From Brachionus manjavacas (taxonomy: Eukaryota; Rotifera; Eurotatoria; Ploima; Brachionidae), in contig JAHQIY010000011.1 in NCBI GenBank assembly GCA_019054805.1, forward strand, positions 315,001 through 379,000: a stretch of 64,000 bases of DNA. The letters run 5' to 3'. Positions 31,758-43,149 of the stretch are shown one piece after another. Both the position numbers and the translations under genes were made by a program. The notes under the pieces are model-generated. The model was not told where the DNA came from, did not search any database, and was given only the letters and a program-made list of their open reading frames with translations. How positions within the stretch are numbered: position 1 is the first letter of the stretch; the number at the start of each line of letters is the position of its first letter.

Positions 31758-31919
31758 AAGTTAAAAAAAGGATTTTCAATCTTTTTTTCAGTTTTCCAAT
31801 TAAAAATTAAACTCATTCTATTTCACTTAAGAGTTTAATTTTAAATATGAAAATGCTTCCAATATGAACTTGAAATAATTTTTATTTAAAACTGAAAAAT
31901 ATATTTAAGGCTGGCAGAC

Positions 31920-32112
31920 CTATCCGACAAAGTCACTTCCGACAAGTCACTTCCGACAAGTCACTTCCGACAAGTCACTTCTGACAAGTCACTTCCGACA
32001 AGTCACTTCCGACAAGTCACTTCCGACAAGTCACTTCCGACAAGTCACTTCCGACAAGTCACTTCTGACAAGTCACTTCCGACAAGTCACTTCCGACAAG
32101 TCACTTCCGACA
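31920..32112. repeat. 14-bp subterminal repeats of the MULE, unit A
   Basis: About 14 tandem copies of TCCGACAAGTCACT, with occasional TCTGACAAG variants. Repeat number differs from unit B (about 16). Confidence 0.9.
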
Positions 32113-32303
32113 AGTCATTTCCGAAAAATCACGATCCGACAATGCTTATTCCGACAAAATAATTTCCGACAAGTCATTTCCGACAAATCACGATCCGACA
32201 ATTTTTTATTTTACAATTAATTAAAAAGGTTTTAGTATAATAGAAATTTTATTGGTTGATTAAAAAAAGAAGTAATAAAATTAACTAAATTTGTATTATA
32301 ATG

Positions 32304-33803
32304 TTAATTATGAATAAAATCGAAATAGTTGCCTATACTATTAAGATATTGAATGTGATCGGATTCGTTGTATTTTTCGACTATTCGTTTGATTCTTTGA
32401 TCACGAATGCGTTGATTCTTTCTTTGGGTGTTCGGTACGTCATTATCGATGTGATTTAGATCACGTTCCACTTTATTTTGTACTTCAACCAAATGCTGAA
32501 TAAAAACTGGTGTTTGAGGGTGAGAAATTGCTACTCTCTTATTGAAAACACGATGCCAAGCTTCTAAGCAATTAATAGTTCTCGACGAATCGGATAGAAC
32601 ATTGTCGTACATGTTCCAGACATTGATTGCAAATAATGGTTCCTTAAGGTCCTTTTTTCTCCGTCGACGACCTGCGCCTTCCTGGGGAACAACTTCTCCG
32701 ATGTAGTTGGTCTCAAAATAGTCATAAAGTGGGTCTAATTCGGAAGGGATATCTTTCACGATTAATTCAAAAACATTGACTACGTCGTTCACTGGTACAA
32801 AAGCAATGGCAAACAAATATTTCATATGCTTTTCGCAGTCGTCATTGAATTGTTGAGTTGATTCTTCATTTTACACTGGAGCTTTATAAAGACTAGAGAG
32901 ACCAAATAACTGAATATGCTTCCATATATTTTGCGTAAGATGAAATAAACACGCTTTTATATTTGATTGTGTGAAAACCGAACGTCCAGCATTCATTGCA
33001 CCTTTTTCAAAATCAGTCATAATCGTCCTTGGTTTAAGATCTGGTTTGATTTCTAAAAGTTTTTCGTAAACCCTGGTATATGATAGCTCTGACTTGTCTT
33101 CTAGTAAGCAAAAAACTAATGGAAAAGATTTATTAGTAGTTTTAGCATGTATATTCCAGGATTGGGTGAATAAAAGTGGAGCTGTCCTAAAAGTACCATC
33201 TGCAAACCAGTCCATCAACTCCCATAGTTCTTGAAGACTATTGTCTGTGGCAAAGATAATGATCCGGGCCTCTTCTTCTTGTTCGTCATCATGAGAATCC
33301 CACAAAAGAAATCGGTGTCCACGTGCTGTAAATTTTAAATCTTGCGGGATCCGTAGATCAATTAAAAGCTCGGGATCCGTGGTATAAATGGAATTCTTTT
33401 TCCGATTTCTATTGATTGTTCTTGTCAGTGCGCTGTCGGTCGGCATTAGAGACAATATTTCTAATGGAAGTCCACGAGTTTCTGTATTTACAATTGTCGA
33501 TGGAGCACTACGAGAATTGGATGCTGATTCCTTTATATTAGAAGATATAATAGCGGCTCTGTTGCAATTTTCAATGCCTATTTGGTGACCAAAATGGGTA
33601 TTTGTTTGTTTGGTGATGGTGTTTTCGGATGTTTTTATGGTTGCTAAGCAACCAGAAGATTCGTTTTCACAACAAATCCAAGATTTATATCCTGTTATCT
33701 TCGATTCATATTTAAATCGATACTTTTCACCTAAGTAACCAATACAAAGTTTCCCTTTAGTGGTTTTAAACTCAAAAAAAGTATTATCTTGACTTTGAGA
33801 CAT
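32304..33803 (-). pseudogene. MULE transposase, one in-frame stop, unit A
   Basis: Complete gene of about 500 codons broken only by TAA at 32871-32873 (APV*NEES; the old copy near 2715 has Ser there). N-terminus: FLYWCH zinc finger (FEFKTTKGKLCIGYLGEKY, WICCENESSGCLATI, HFGHQIG). Core of the MULE type: WFADGTFRTAPLLFTQSWNI with the first catalytic Asp, LEDKSELSYTRVY, then TIMTDFEKGAMNA with the second Asp, and CLFHLTQNIWKHIQ. C-terminal half: W/C-rich NCLEAWHRVFNKRV with a candidate catalytic Glu and a basic end. A read-through or edited protein cannot be excluded but is not expected. Confidence 0.82.
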
Positions 33804-34154
33804 GAAATAAATTTGGTGACAATACTATTATTTATTTTATTTTTTTATTTATTTACTATTTTTTGGACAATTTTAAAAATGATATTACTTAAAAGAGAAT
33901 GACTTTATAAACATTTTTAATTAATTTTTAAATAAAAAATTGTCGGATCGTGATTTCTCGGAAATGACTTGTCGGAAGTGACTTGTGGGAAGTGACTTGT
34001 CGGAAGTGACTTTGTCGGATAGGTCTGACTACCATATTTAAAACATCGCACTCTTTCAATGTTATTTCAACATTGGATACATTTTGTAGTTCAAACTCAA
34101 AAAGTTAAACCAAATTAAATCAAAATTATTAATTGATAACAAAATTGAATAAAG

Positions 34155-34368
34155 GGTAAAGAACTGGCGTCATTAACTGGAGTCAATGTAGGCATAGTTG
34201 TTCATGATGACAAAACCAAGAAAACTCAATGTTTTTCAGAAATAGATTTAAAAAAAATTCGAAACAATTATAAACAATTTGGTTATTGGTGATAATGGCG
34301 AAGTGAAATTTAATGATTCTAAAATTTCAACAGTTGAGAATTCGGTTACAAAATTGTGTGATATATGA
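34155..34368 (+). pseudogene. MADS-like exon remnant, unit B
   Basis: Same exon as 50771-50986, but the A-run at about 34250 is two bases shorter, which shifts the frame. Confidence 0.35.
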
Positions 34369-35030
34369 ACAAAACGAAAAAAAGAGATCAACTCGATTAA
34401 ATACAATCAAAATTTAATAAAAGAGAATCAATATCTTTTGTTAGTATTGTGGGTACCAAAAAAACTTTTTCTGAAATAAATTTAAAAATTCTTTCAACAA
34501 AGTCTATCGATCATCGATTAATATTATAATTGATTTTTTTTATTTGTAACAAACGTAATAAATATTATTTTTTTTTCTTAGTTGTCTTAAAAATTGGGTT
34601 AAAAATTCTATAACCTAAAAAAAATTAAATCAATTTTAAAATGATAGTTTTGTCCAAATATGAAACTGTTAATTAAGCAAAACTTAAAATTTCAAAACAT
34701 TGTCGTTTAAGTACCGATATTTTTTAAATAAACACCGCTAAGTTTAGAGTCTTTTTATTTGAGTTTTTAAAAAATATTTGACTTTTGCCTTTAAGGCGTT
34801 TTTTCATTAATTTTTTATGATCAATATAATTGATATATATCCACTAAATAAAATGTAGTTTCCTAAAATAATACAAATAGAAATATCAGATAATATTAAC
34901 ATTAAATCGATTTAGAATCAATAATTCAATTGTTTTTTTCCTCTCATTTTTTACTTTAAATATAATTAAAATATTTTTGCCGGGCAAGAAATAAAAAAAA
35001 AGAAGTAGAGAAGACAAAAATCAAACATTG
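34369..35030. other. AT-rich spacer before the mosaic, unit B
   Basis: Same spacer as 16973-17640. No gene seen. Confidence 0.45.
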
Positions 35031-35052
35031 CAATATGAAAAAAAAAGTGAAT

Positions 35053-35620
35053 TTCATATGCATCAAACACTCTCACATACATGGTTATGAATTTGAATTT
35101 TTTTTACAAGGACTCGCTGCTGGTCGACTTCGAAAAGCAAATACTCAAGCTGTTCGACCAGGTGGAAAAGAGCTCGGAGTCGGTGTGCGACGAACAAGAC
35201 GAGCTGCTGGCTGCGCACACAAACGGCTGCGATTTGCTCGAGACCGAGATCTACGAGAACAACCCGTCGACCATAGACGACACGTGCAACGACCAGGACT
35301 TGGACGACAACTTTGAGCTGAACAGAGAGGAGAGCCAAGACGACGACGACGATGACAAAGACGACAACGAGGACAACGAGTTCGAGGACGGCGAACAATT
35401 CGAGGAGCCGGTCGCCGAAGCGGTGCCCGTCGCCAATTTGGACATAAACGAGCTGTTCGGCGCCTACGGAGTCGCCTATCAGATATTCGACGAGTCGGGC
35501 GATGTGCTGCGCAACGAAAATCGACTCGATGACGTCATGGACGAAGCGGAGGACAACGACGAGGACGACGAGCCGGACGAAGAGTACGACGACGATTTTA
35601 CGGACAATTTTGTCGACTAA
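35053..35620 (+). pseudogene. Acidic segment of a UBR-type ligase, unit B
   Basis: Identical in protein to the unit A acidic segment over 35081-35620, with the same TAA after TDNFVD. One extra T at 35097-35104 changes the upstream frame. Confidence 0.5.
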
Positions 35621-35776
35621 GAAAACGCCAACGCTCGCTCCGAGTCCAACCGCAACATTTACCAGGACTTGATTTCGTCTATTAGCGCCGCGTCCATCAA
35701 CTACAGACCAAGTACGCAAGTGGTCAAGGCCAAAAAACAACCACTGCCAATACCACTGCCACTGCCACTGCTGGTG

Positions 35777-36453
35777 CCGACGACGACCTAAACTCAAAGC
35801 TGTGCACGTACACCATGACCAAAAAAGAGTTCATGAATCAACACTGGTACTATTGTCACACGTGCAAAATGGTCGACCGCATCGGCATGTGTACTGTGTG
35901 CGCCAAAGTTTGCCACGGCGACCACGACGTGTCCTATGCTAAATTTGCCAGCTTTTTTTGCGATTGCGGCGCCAAAGAGGAGGCCAGCTGCAAAGCTTTG
36001 CACAAGAGAACGACAGAGAGCCGAAAGAGTGCTAAACAAAAGAGCAAACGGGCCAAATTGAGCTCGTCGTCGTCGCCGCCCGCTCTCACGTCCAAGGACG
36101 GCACACTTGACCTGCTCAAAAAGTGTCTTGGCCAAGCACGAATGCAAAAGGCGCTCAAGATCGACAAGCTCAGGAGTCAAATAGTAGTTAGTGTGCAGAC
36201 AAAAAACTTGTCGACACTGATCAAAAATTTTTTGTGCAACAGTCGAATCAAATCTATCACAGCACACTTCTCTCGAGTGGAATCAAATCTATCACAGCAC
36301 ACTTCTCGAGTCGAACACTTCGCTGGACAAACGTCAACTGGCCACGCTGCACGCCAACCTCGCCAATTTGACTGTCGAACAAGAACAATTGTTCCAGGTG
36401 ACGCTGGGCTCGCAAGAGGTGCCTTCGAAAACGCTCGTCTGACCGTTTTCTGA
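35777..36453 (+). pseudogene. UBR4: UBR4-type UBR box fragment, unit B (box intact)
   Basis: Best preserved UBR box in the window. The open frame 35815-36453 runs [20 protein letters not shown] through [17 protein letters not shown] to [20 protein letters not shown], so every zinc-binding Cys and His of the UBR4-type box can be read. A Ser/Lys-rich linker and helices follow. The GSQEGAF step is entered in a shifted frame at 36420 (GAFENARL), so the downstream part is disrupted as in A. Upstream the frame is open from [13 protein letters not shown]. It is a fragment, not a whole ligase. Confidence 0.78.
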
Positions 36454-36475
36454 CGGGCGACCATGGCCTGCTCAT

Positions 36476-36710
36476 ATGTGCAGCTCATTTGATCCGGCCA
36501 CAAACAAACTGCTCATTCCGTACACAGCTCATCGTCCACAAGCTGCATTGACATTCACACTAAACAACGTGGTCAGCACCAATTTACAATGTGTGATCAC
36601 AATTGCGGACGGCTCACAACTCGACCAGCCCAAACACATACCATTCACTGTGTTGAACAAGACCCACTCGAGCTGTACACTCACACACACATATTCTCTC
36701 GACTTGACAC
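36476..36710 (+). pseudogene. Plexin IPT/TIG fragment, unit B
   Basis: Same piece as unit A with the same extra AC in the CACACA run near 36688, so the frame is lost just before the UBR5 joint. Confidence 0.6.
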
Positions 36711-38523
36711 AGCTAGTGGACAGACAAATTTGCTGCTCACGTCCACGGACAAAAGTGGCCAACATCTGCTGCTCACGTTGATACACACTTGTGCCCGGCA
36801 GTTGCAGGAGCAGAAAAACTATCGGTGTCACACCGGCGACTCCACGCCGACCACACCAACATCGGCATCGTCGCCACACTTTCACAATCACAAGCATTGG
36901 CATCAGTTTGTCGACCAGAGTTTGTATGTGGACGAGCAAAGTTGGTGCCAAGACTTGGACAAGTTTGTCTACTATCTGGTGCACAAAAGTGTCCCAATCA
37001 GCTGCTGTTGACGCTGGTCGATTCGCTGCGCTCCACGTTGGGAAAGGAGCAGGGCGAGAGAGAGGCCGAGTGCAACAGAGTGGTGCAACGGCTGGTGAAC
37101 GCGACAGCGAGACTATTTGTGGCACTGTGCATGGAGACTAGTGCGGCTGCGCTCAATCTAAACTTGGACTATTCGGTGAAGAATTGTGCGGGCACCATCA
37201 AATTGATTAGACAATGTTTGAAGAGCGACAATCATCAGATATCGCTGGTGAACGTGTCCACACTATCCAAATGCGAATTTGTATTCAAAGAATATGCCCA
37301 AGTGGCCTGTGTGCAGCTGGCCGAAGCGGCCATTTCCTTGATCACACCAGTCATGCTCGGCACACTCATACCCACTAGCTTCAAGCTTAGCCACACTCAG
37401 ACAACAAGTTAAACAGCCACATCCGCACACTCCTCAGCCAATACTGCTGCTACTGCTGCCGCTGCTCACCTCACTGCGGACTTTAGCGCACACGTTGCGT
37501 CGCACACGAGCTCGTTGAGCGAGCAAATATTCAACGGTGAGGTGAGTGCGCACATACAAAACAGCAATTGTGTGACCACTAGTTTAGTGTTGCCTTTGGC
37601 TGAGATCAGTGTGGCATCGGCATCGGCACAGATGGTGTGCGACGTTGAGTTGACGATGAGTGATGCCGCTGCCAATGACGATGATGATGATGAGGCCAAG
37701 TCGACCATTGAGCAGCATGACCAAGACGGCTAACATAATGATGATGGTAATGATGATGATGATGATGGTGATGATGATGGTGATGATGATGGTGATGATG
37801 ATGGTGATGATGATGGTGATGATGATGGTGATGATGATGGTGATGATGATGGTGATGATGGTGATGATGATGGTGATGGTGATGATGATGGTGATGATGA
37901 TGATGATGGTGATGATGATGGTGATGATGATGGTGATGATGATGGTGATGATGATGGTGATGATGATGATGATGGTGATGATGATGGTGATGATGATGAT
38001 GATGGTGATGATGGTGATGATGATGGTGATGGTGATGATGATGGTGATGATGATGGTGATGATGATGATGATGATGGTGATGGTGATGATGATGGTGATG
38101 ATGATGGTGATGATGATGATGATGGTGATGATGATGGTGATGATGATGATGATGGTGATGATGATGGTGATGATGATGATGATGGTGATGATGATGGTGA
38201 TGATGATGATGATGGTGATGATGATGGTGATGATGATGATGATGGTGATGATGATGGTGATGATGATGGTGATGATGATGGTGATGATGATGGTGATGAT
38301 GATGGTGATGATGATGGTGATGATGATGGTGATGATGGTGATGATGATGGTGATGGTGATGATGATGGTGATGATGATGGTGATGATGATGATGATGGTG
38401 ATGATGATGGTGATGATGATGATGATGGTGATGATGATGGTGATGATGATGGTGATGATGATGGTGATGATGATGGTGATGATGATGGTGATGATGATGA
38501 TGATGGTGATGATGATGGTGATG

Positions 38524-38555
<32 letters not shown>

Positions 38556-39419
38556 GATGGTTTTTTTAAAGGAGAGCAGCGATTCAAGCTGACCGACGAA
38601 GTGATGGAGAGCGATGGCGACGAGGACAACGACAACGAGTTGGAGCTGGAAGATGAGTGCGACTTTGAGCTGTCGATTAGTCAAGACGAAAAGACCACTC
38701 TTCACCAAAAGCCACATAAAGACAACAAAAAAGCAATGGACATGCCTAAGACGACCAGTATTCCGATATCGACGCGCACCAGCCGAATAAACTCGCACGT
38801 CAACTCGCTAATCCAGCAGTACGGTGCCGCCGCCACCACCACCAATTCACCTCTGATCAACACAGACTACACATCGTTCTACACAGCCGACTCGAGTCAA
38901 TCGAGCTCCACATTGCCCACCTCCAACACCCTCGCCATCAACAACACCGCCCTACCAGTCAACAACATCAACACAATGAACAACAGCAATCAATCGACTA
39001 CGGACACAAAGCCGTGCGCTCAGAACACACCGTCCACCATTCAAATAACCAAAAACACGCTCAGTCGCGTCTTCTCCATTCTAGTCAAGCAAGTACGCGA
39101 CCTGCTCAATTCACTCAACCACCGCAACAGAGGCAACAATTGCGACGAGCAACAGCGGCAGCAAATAAGGCGCCGAGTGAACGAGAGGCTGATGCCAGTG
39201 TTCGAATGGATGAGTCGAATAATGGAGTCGAGCGAGGCCCAGCTCAGATTTGCCACCGCTTTCACTAGCATTCAACTGAACTCGTCGGAATCCACCGACT
39301 ATTTGCGACACCTAGAAGAAAAAGCCCTGCTCAAAAACTACTACATGAACAACTCGTTGCCACTTGGCACCACCAGCACATCGGCCTCCTCCGCCACCAA
39401 CTCAAACACCGCTGTGTGA
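36711..39419 (+). pseudogene. UBR5: UBR5 middle segment, unit B, with GAT expansion
   Basis: Same content and same three lesions as unit A: CACA insertion, AAAAG insertion at about 36987 (KSVPI) and TAA at the DG codon before the GAT tract. The region after the repeat (38601-39419) is open for 272 codons, with RVFSILVKQVRDLL and FEWMSRIMESSEAQLR. Shared lesions show that A and B descend from one already broken copy. Confidence 0.8.
37738..38560. repeat. (GAT)n/GGT repeat, unit B, about 0.82 kb
   Basis: Same 12-bp-period GAT/GGT array as unit A but about 96 bp shorter; the loss is near its left end. Confidence 0.95.
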
Positions 39420-39651
39420 TCAAGGTCAATGGATTAGCAACGAACATTCGGACTATACCAATACGTGCACACTGTCTCAACTTGTTTACAACAAGTCACG
39501 TGATCATGTCTCGTGTGAACCAAAAGTGTATCAAGCACTGCTCGAGCAGTTGAACTCGCACGGCTCATTGCGCATGTTCAACAACAACAATAACAGCACC
39601 TTTTCCTTGACTAAATTTACTTTATTTAATTTTTTAAAATTAAAAAAGTAA
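39420..39651 (+). pseudogene. Unassigned coding-like tail of the mosaic, unit B
   Basis: Copy of 22118-22349 with the same open frame. Source unknown. Confidence 0.35.
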
Positions 39652-39666
39652 AAAAGTAAAAAAGTT

Positions 39667-40280
39667 TCAATTTTGCTGTAATTTTTTCAGGCACGCTGCT
39701 TTGTGCCTTTCAAAATTCGACCGGTTTAACGACCTTGCTGGCCATTGTCTATTACAATGTTTACAGACCTTCTTTGGGCTCTCTTCCTGTGATGCAGCAA
39801 CTGATGTTGCTGATTTCTGTTGCTGATCCTTAAATTTTAAATTTTTTTAAAAATATTTCTTATTTTAAAAGCTTTAACTTACAGGTTTAAGAATTAGTTC
39901 TTTCAGCTCTTTAATTTGCTGAACCAATTCTTTATTCCAATCGACTAGCTCGGTTATTTTTTCGGAATGTATTCTGTCTTTTTCTTTCAGGACAGAAACA
40001 TCATTTTTTAGTTCGATTATTTCTTTTTTCTTTATATATATTTAATGTTAAAGTTATATTTTAATTAAAAGAATAAATTACTTACTTGATCTTCAATTTT
40101 TTTTTCAAGATCGAATTTTCTTGATGATGACAAAGACCTTGAAAATTGTCTCACCAAAGAACGACTTTCGGGAAAGCCCTTACTGCCATTGACTAAGACA
40201 GATGACCGGCTTCTTTGTTGGTGCGCTCTGGAGTAGTAATTGCACCTAGATAAGCTTGAAAATCGATTAAATAAAGCCAA
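39667..40280 (-). CDS. Coiled-coil C2HC zinc-finger protein, three exons, unit B
   Basis: Minus strand. Exon 1 is 40086-40280, exon 2 39883-40029, exon 3 39667-39828. All junctions are GT..AG and phase 0, giving 167 residues. Exon 1 is Arg/Ser-rich (RAHQQRSRSSVLV, RQFSRSLSSSRKF) and turns into a coiled coil through exon 2 (IIELKNDVSVLKEKDRI, WNKELVQQIKELKEL). Exon 3 ends in a C2HC-type zinc finger: CKHCNRQWPARS, then RHKAACLKK. The start Met is uncertain: the shared part begins at GTGCAATTAC, where a splice acceptor (ATCTAG) is possible, so an upstream exon may be missing. Function unknown; nucleic-acid or protein binding is likely. Confidence 0.62.
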
Positions 40281-40299
40281 ATTAGATAAATTAACTCAA

Positions 40300-41320
40300 A
40301 AAAAAAATAATTTTTACATTTAATAAAAAATTTTACTTTAGAAAAATTATTATGTTCGTTTCTTTTAATTTTCTGCCACGAATTTCAAATGTTATCTTTA
40401 AAAAACATCTGGTTTGGTAGAAAAAACATAAAAAATCAAAGAAAATAAATAAAAATTATATAAAAAACAACTTAAATAATTAAAATGAGACGATATCTAG
40501 ACTAATTTAATAATTAATTAATTTTCATAGAAAATATTTAATAAACCCTCCAGTTTGAAAAATGGATAAGTTTTTTTAGAAAAATTAATTGTTATTTTTA
40601 TTTTTCAACTAATAAAGATAAAAATAGTGTGTCAAAATACTTGTAAATTTACTTTTAAAAGTCAATTCGTCTATTTGCGCATTGGATTTTAATTTATGCT
40701 TTTTATCTTTAATATAAAATTGATTGTAAGTATTTTTAAACTAAAAATATTTTATTAATTTTAAAAATATAAAATTAAAATAAAATTATAGAATTGCTAA
40801 CATGTTTTTTTTTTCTCGTAAATTATATTAATATTTTTCTATATGTTTTATTTTCTTTATTAGTGTTTTTTTATCTTTTTTAAATGTTTCGTTCTCCCTG
40901 CCTCATAAACGTCACCTATCAAAGAAGTAAAAAATAGCATATCGTTTGAAGGAAAACATTTTTCACTTAAGACAAATTTTTTTACTGATACTTTAATAGC
41001 GTGGCGCTACTAAATAAAAGAATTTAGATTTCTTTCAAAAAACTTTATTGAAAACCAAAAACTAAACTAAACTTAAAATAAAATCAAACAAATATATATA
41101 GAGACAGAGTAGGGGCAGAGGCCGAAGTAAGGGACTGGGGTAGAGAGGGTGTTACAATACACATATTTTATGCCACTTGATTTTTATTTAAATCCTTTTC
41201 ATCATTAAATCTTCCATCGTGTTCTATTTACATCAAGTGTTTTTTAAAATATGAAAAAATTATTTAAATAAAAAAATATTTACTATTTAAAATAAATTAC
41301 TTTTTAACAGTAATTACATA
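40300..41320. other. AT-rich DNA with a possible solo LTR, unit B
   Basis: Copy of 23700-24715. No gene seen. Confidence 0.35.
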
Positions 41321-41354
41321 CAAAAGGAATCCATGGATGCATGGATTCCTTTTG
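41321..41354. repeat. Perfect 15-bp inverted repeat, 4-bp loop
   Basis: Second copy of the hairpin at 24716-24749, unchanged. Confidence 0.85.
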
Positions 41355-41859
41355 CTTTTGCTATTGCATCCACGTAATTTTACGTGAAATTACGTAAAAT
41401 TAAACGAAGAAATTACCAAAGTAAACGAAGAAACTGATAAGAAGAAAAGATTTTACTTAAGAATTTTTTAAGATTTTTATGAGCAATATGGATGCAATAC
41501 TTTACCGGGAGATATTATCTGATTATTAATCACGATTTGGGGCTTCAAACTACAATTTACACATAATCTAGTCCAGGACAACGACCCAAAGCATCGTTCT
41601 CTATGGTGCACTACTTTTTTAAATTTTAACAATATTGTTTGGGTAAATTGCTTTTTAGTAATTATTCTTTGTCGATAATATTTGACTCATTTCTTTTAAA
41701 CAAAGATTAAATTACTCCCAAAGTCTCCAGATTTAAATCCCATTAAACTTATGTGGAACGATTTAATTAAAATTTTATATATTTTATTTTAATTTTATAT
41801 ATCTATAAAAATTTAATTAAAAATTTTGAAAACTCTTTAATTTATTAACATAATTTATT

Positions 41860-43149
41860 TTGATCTCCCAATTTCCGAAACTCCCATCTTCCATGCTGGA
41901 TAGGTCGGACATGGATACGAAAAATCCACCCCCGGTCCACAGTAGCCAAATTAGGTCAATACCAAGCACATCCAATGTTATTGATCCAAGACACAAGAAA
42001 TCAAGACATGATACGCCAAACCATCGCATATACGACGGAACATCAACTAACCCCTTTAAAAGATCCTGTCCTGGCTCTTCACCTGAAGAAGTCAATGTCC
42101 AAGAAATTAGAACAGACCAACAAACAAACCGGAAATCAAAGACTTTTACTAGTAAATTCATTAGTAAAAAGGAATTTCCAACTGAATTAAGATCATATGT
42201 GAAGCTACAAAAAGAAATAACCAGATGCAGACCACAAGCAAAAATATTAAATGCGTACATCAACAGCAGAAACCAACTAGTCATTAGATCCGAAACACAA
42301 GAAGATGCAAATTACATATCAAAAGACTGGCCACAAAACGCCTTCATCTATGGTGTAGAAAAAATTGACCCAAACCCAAAGTTTTTCTTAGCACTCTACA
42401 ATGTTTCAATTGATTTTGACATTGAAGACCAAGATAACAAAGCGTACATGCTAAAGAAATACAATATAACAAAAATGTTAAGATTAACTAAAAAAAGTAC
42501 AAATCAACCCCAAAACATAATCAAAGCAATTATTAATGACTCTGACACTTACAACTCGATCACAAAAGACAAAAAAATCAAAATAGGACACTCGATTATT
42601 AGAGTTGCGCCATGGAAATTTGACATAAGACCAGACCAGTGTTTCCACTGCCAAAGATTCGGTCATTTCTTAGCAAACTGCCCTGAAAAAGGAAAAAAAC
42701 CTACCTGTCTACGTTGTTCAGGTAAACATACCCATACCAATTGCACCATTAATGACCCAAAGAAATACAAATGTATAAACTGTGGTGAGGCCCATGCTGC
42801 CTGCAGTAAATCTTGCAAAGTGCTAATAAAAGAAGTAGAGAGAAAAAAATCAATTTTTGAGAAAAAGGTTAAAACTAATACACATAAATTTACCCGAGTT
42901 GAGTCGGCAAATCACACCAATAACAACATCCAAACCAAAAATTTAATCTTTTTTATTGTTGACATTTTGAAAGAGTTCAATAATATTCATGAATCAATAT
43001 ACGAAAATCCAAACATCATAGCCAAAATCGTTTCAACACACTTTGGTCCAAGCTATGGCAAGGACATAGAAGAACAATTAATCCGAGAAGCTGCTGAAGA
43101 AGACTTCGAGGACAGCATGGACTTTTACGACAGAGACCAAGATGTCTAA
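41860..43149 (+). CDS. LINE ORF1, zinc-knuckle RNA-binding protein, intact
   Basis: Intact 429-codon ORF. The N-terminal third is Ser/Pro/Thr-rich. The middle (about 95-255) looks like an RNA-recognition-type domain (SYVKLQKEITRCRPQAKI, FFLALYNVSIDFDI). At about 265-325 there are zinc knuckles in the Jockey manner: CFHCQRFGHFLANC, then CLRCSGKHTHTNC and CINCGEAHAAC. The C-terminus is acidic and ends RDQDV. Proteins of this type coat the LINE RNA and help form the retrotransposition particle. The ORF2 ATG lies within the last codons (ATGTCTAA overlap), so ORF2 is probably made by reinitiation or coupling. Confidence 0.85.
   Translation: MISQFPKLPSSMLDRSDMDTKNPPPVHSSQIRSIPSTSNVIDPRHKKSRHDTPNHRIYDGTSTNPFKRSCPGSSPEEVNVQEIRTDQQTNRKSKTFTSKFISKKEFPTELRSYVKLQKEITRCRPQAKILNAYINSRNQLVIRSETQEDANYISKDWPQNAFIYGVEKIDPNPKFFLALYNVSIDFDIEDQDNKAYMLKKYNITKMLRLTKKSTNQPQNIIKAIINDSDTYNSITKDKKIKIGHSIIRVAPWKFDIRPDQCFHCQRFGHFLANCPEKGKKPTCLRCSGKHTHTNCTINDPKKYKCINCGEAHAACSKSCKVLIKEVERKKSIFEKKVKTNTHKFTRVESANHTNNNIQTKNLIFFIVDILKEFNNIHESIYENPNIIAKIVSTHFGPSYGKDIEEQLIREAAEEDFEDSMDFYDRDQDV

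Larger units (their letters stand above)
31909..34033 (-). mobile_element. FLYWCH/MULE DNA transposon, unit A
   Basis: A 2,125-bp element flanked by an 8-bp duplication, ATATTTAA (31901-31908 and 34034-34041). The ends read GGCTGGCAGACCTATCCGAC and the complement of GGTAGTCAGACCTATCCGAC. Inside both ends lie 14-bp subrepeats TCCGACAAGTCACT, about 14 on the left but only about four on the right. It carries one transposase gene on the minus strand. Confidence 0.88.
16822..34228. repeat. Tandem unit A (about 17.4 kb)
   Basis: First copy of a large direct repeat. Matching points run in the same order in unit B at offsets of 17,402 bp (acidic segment) falling to 16,605 bp (LINE ORF1). The change comes from a longer GAT tract and an extra duplicated zinc-finger piece in A. 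Homology begins at GAAAACTCAATG; sequence to the left is not shared. Confidence 0.88.

Noticed and set aside
31920-32112. CRISPR-like array of regular short repeats
   Set aside because: The repeats are contiguous 14-mers without spacers, lie inside the inverted ends of a DNA transposon, and the genome is eukaryotic.
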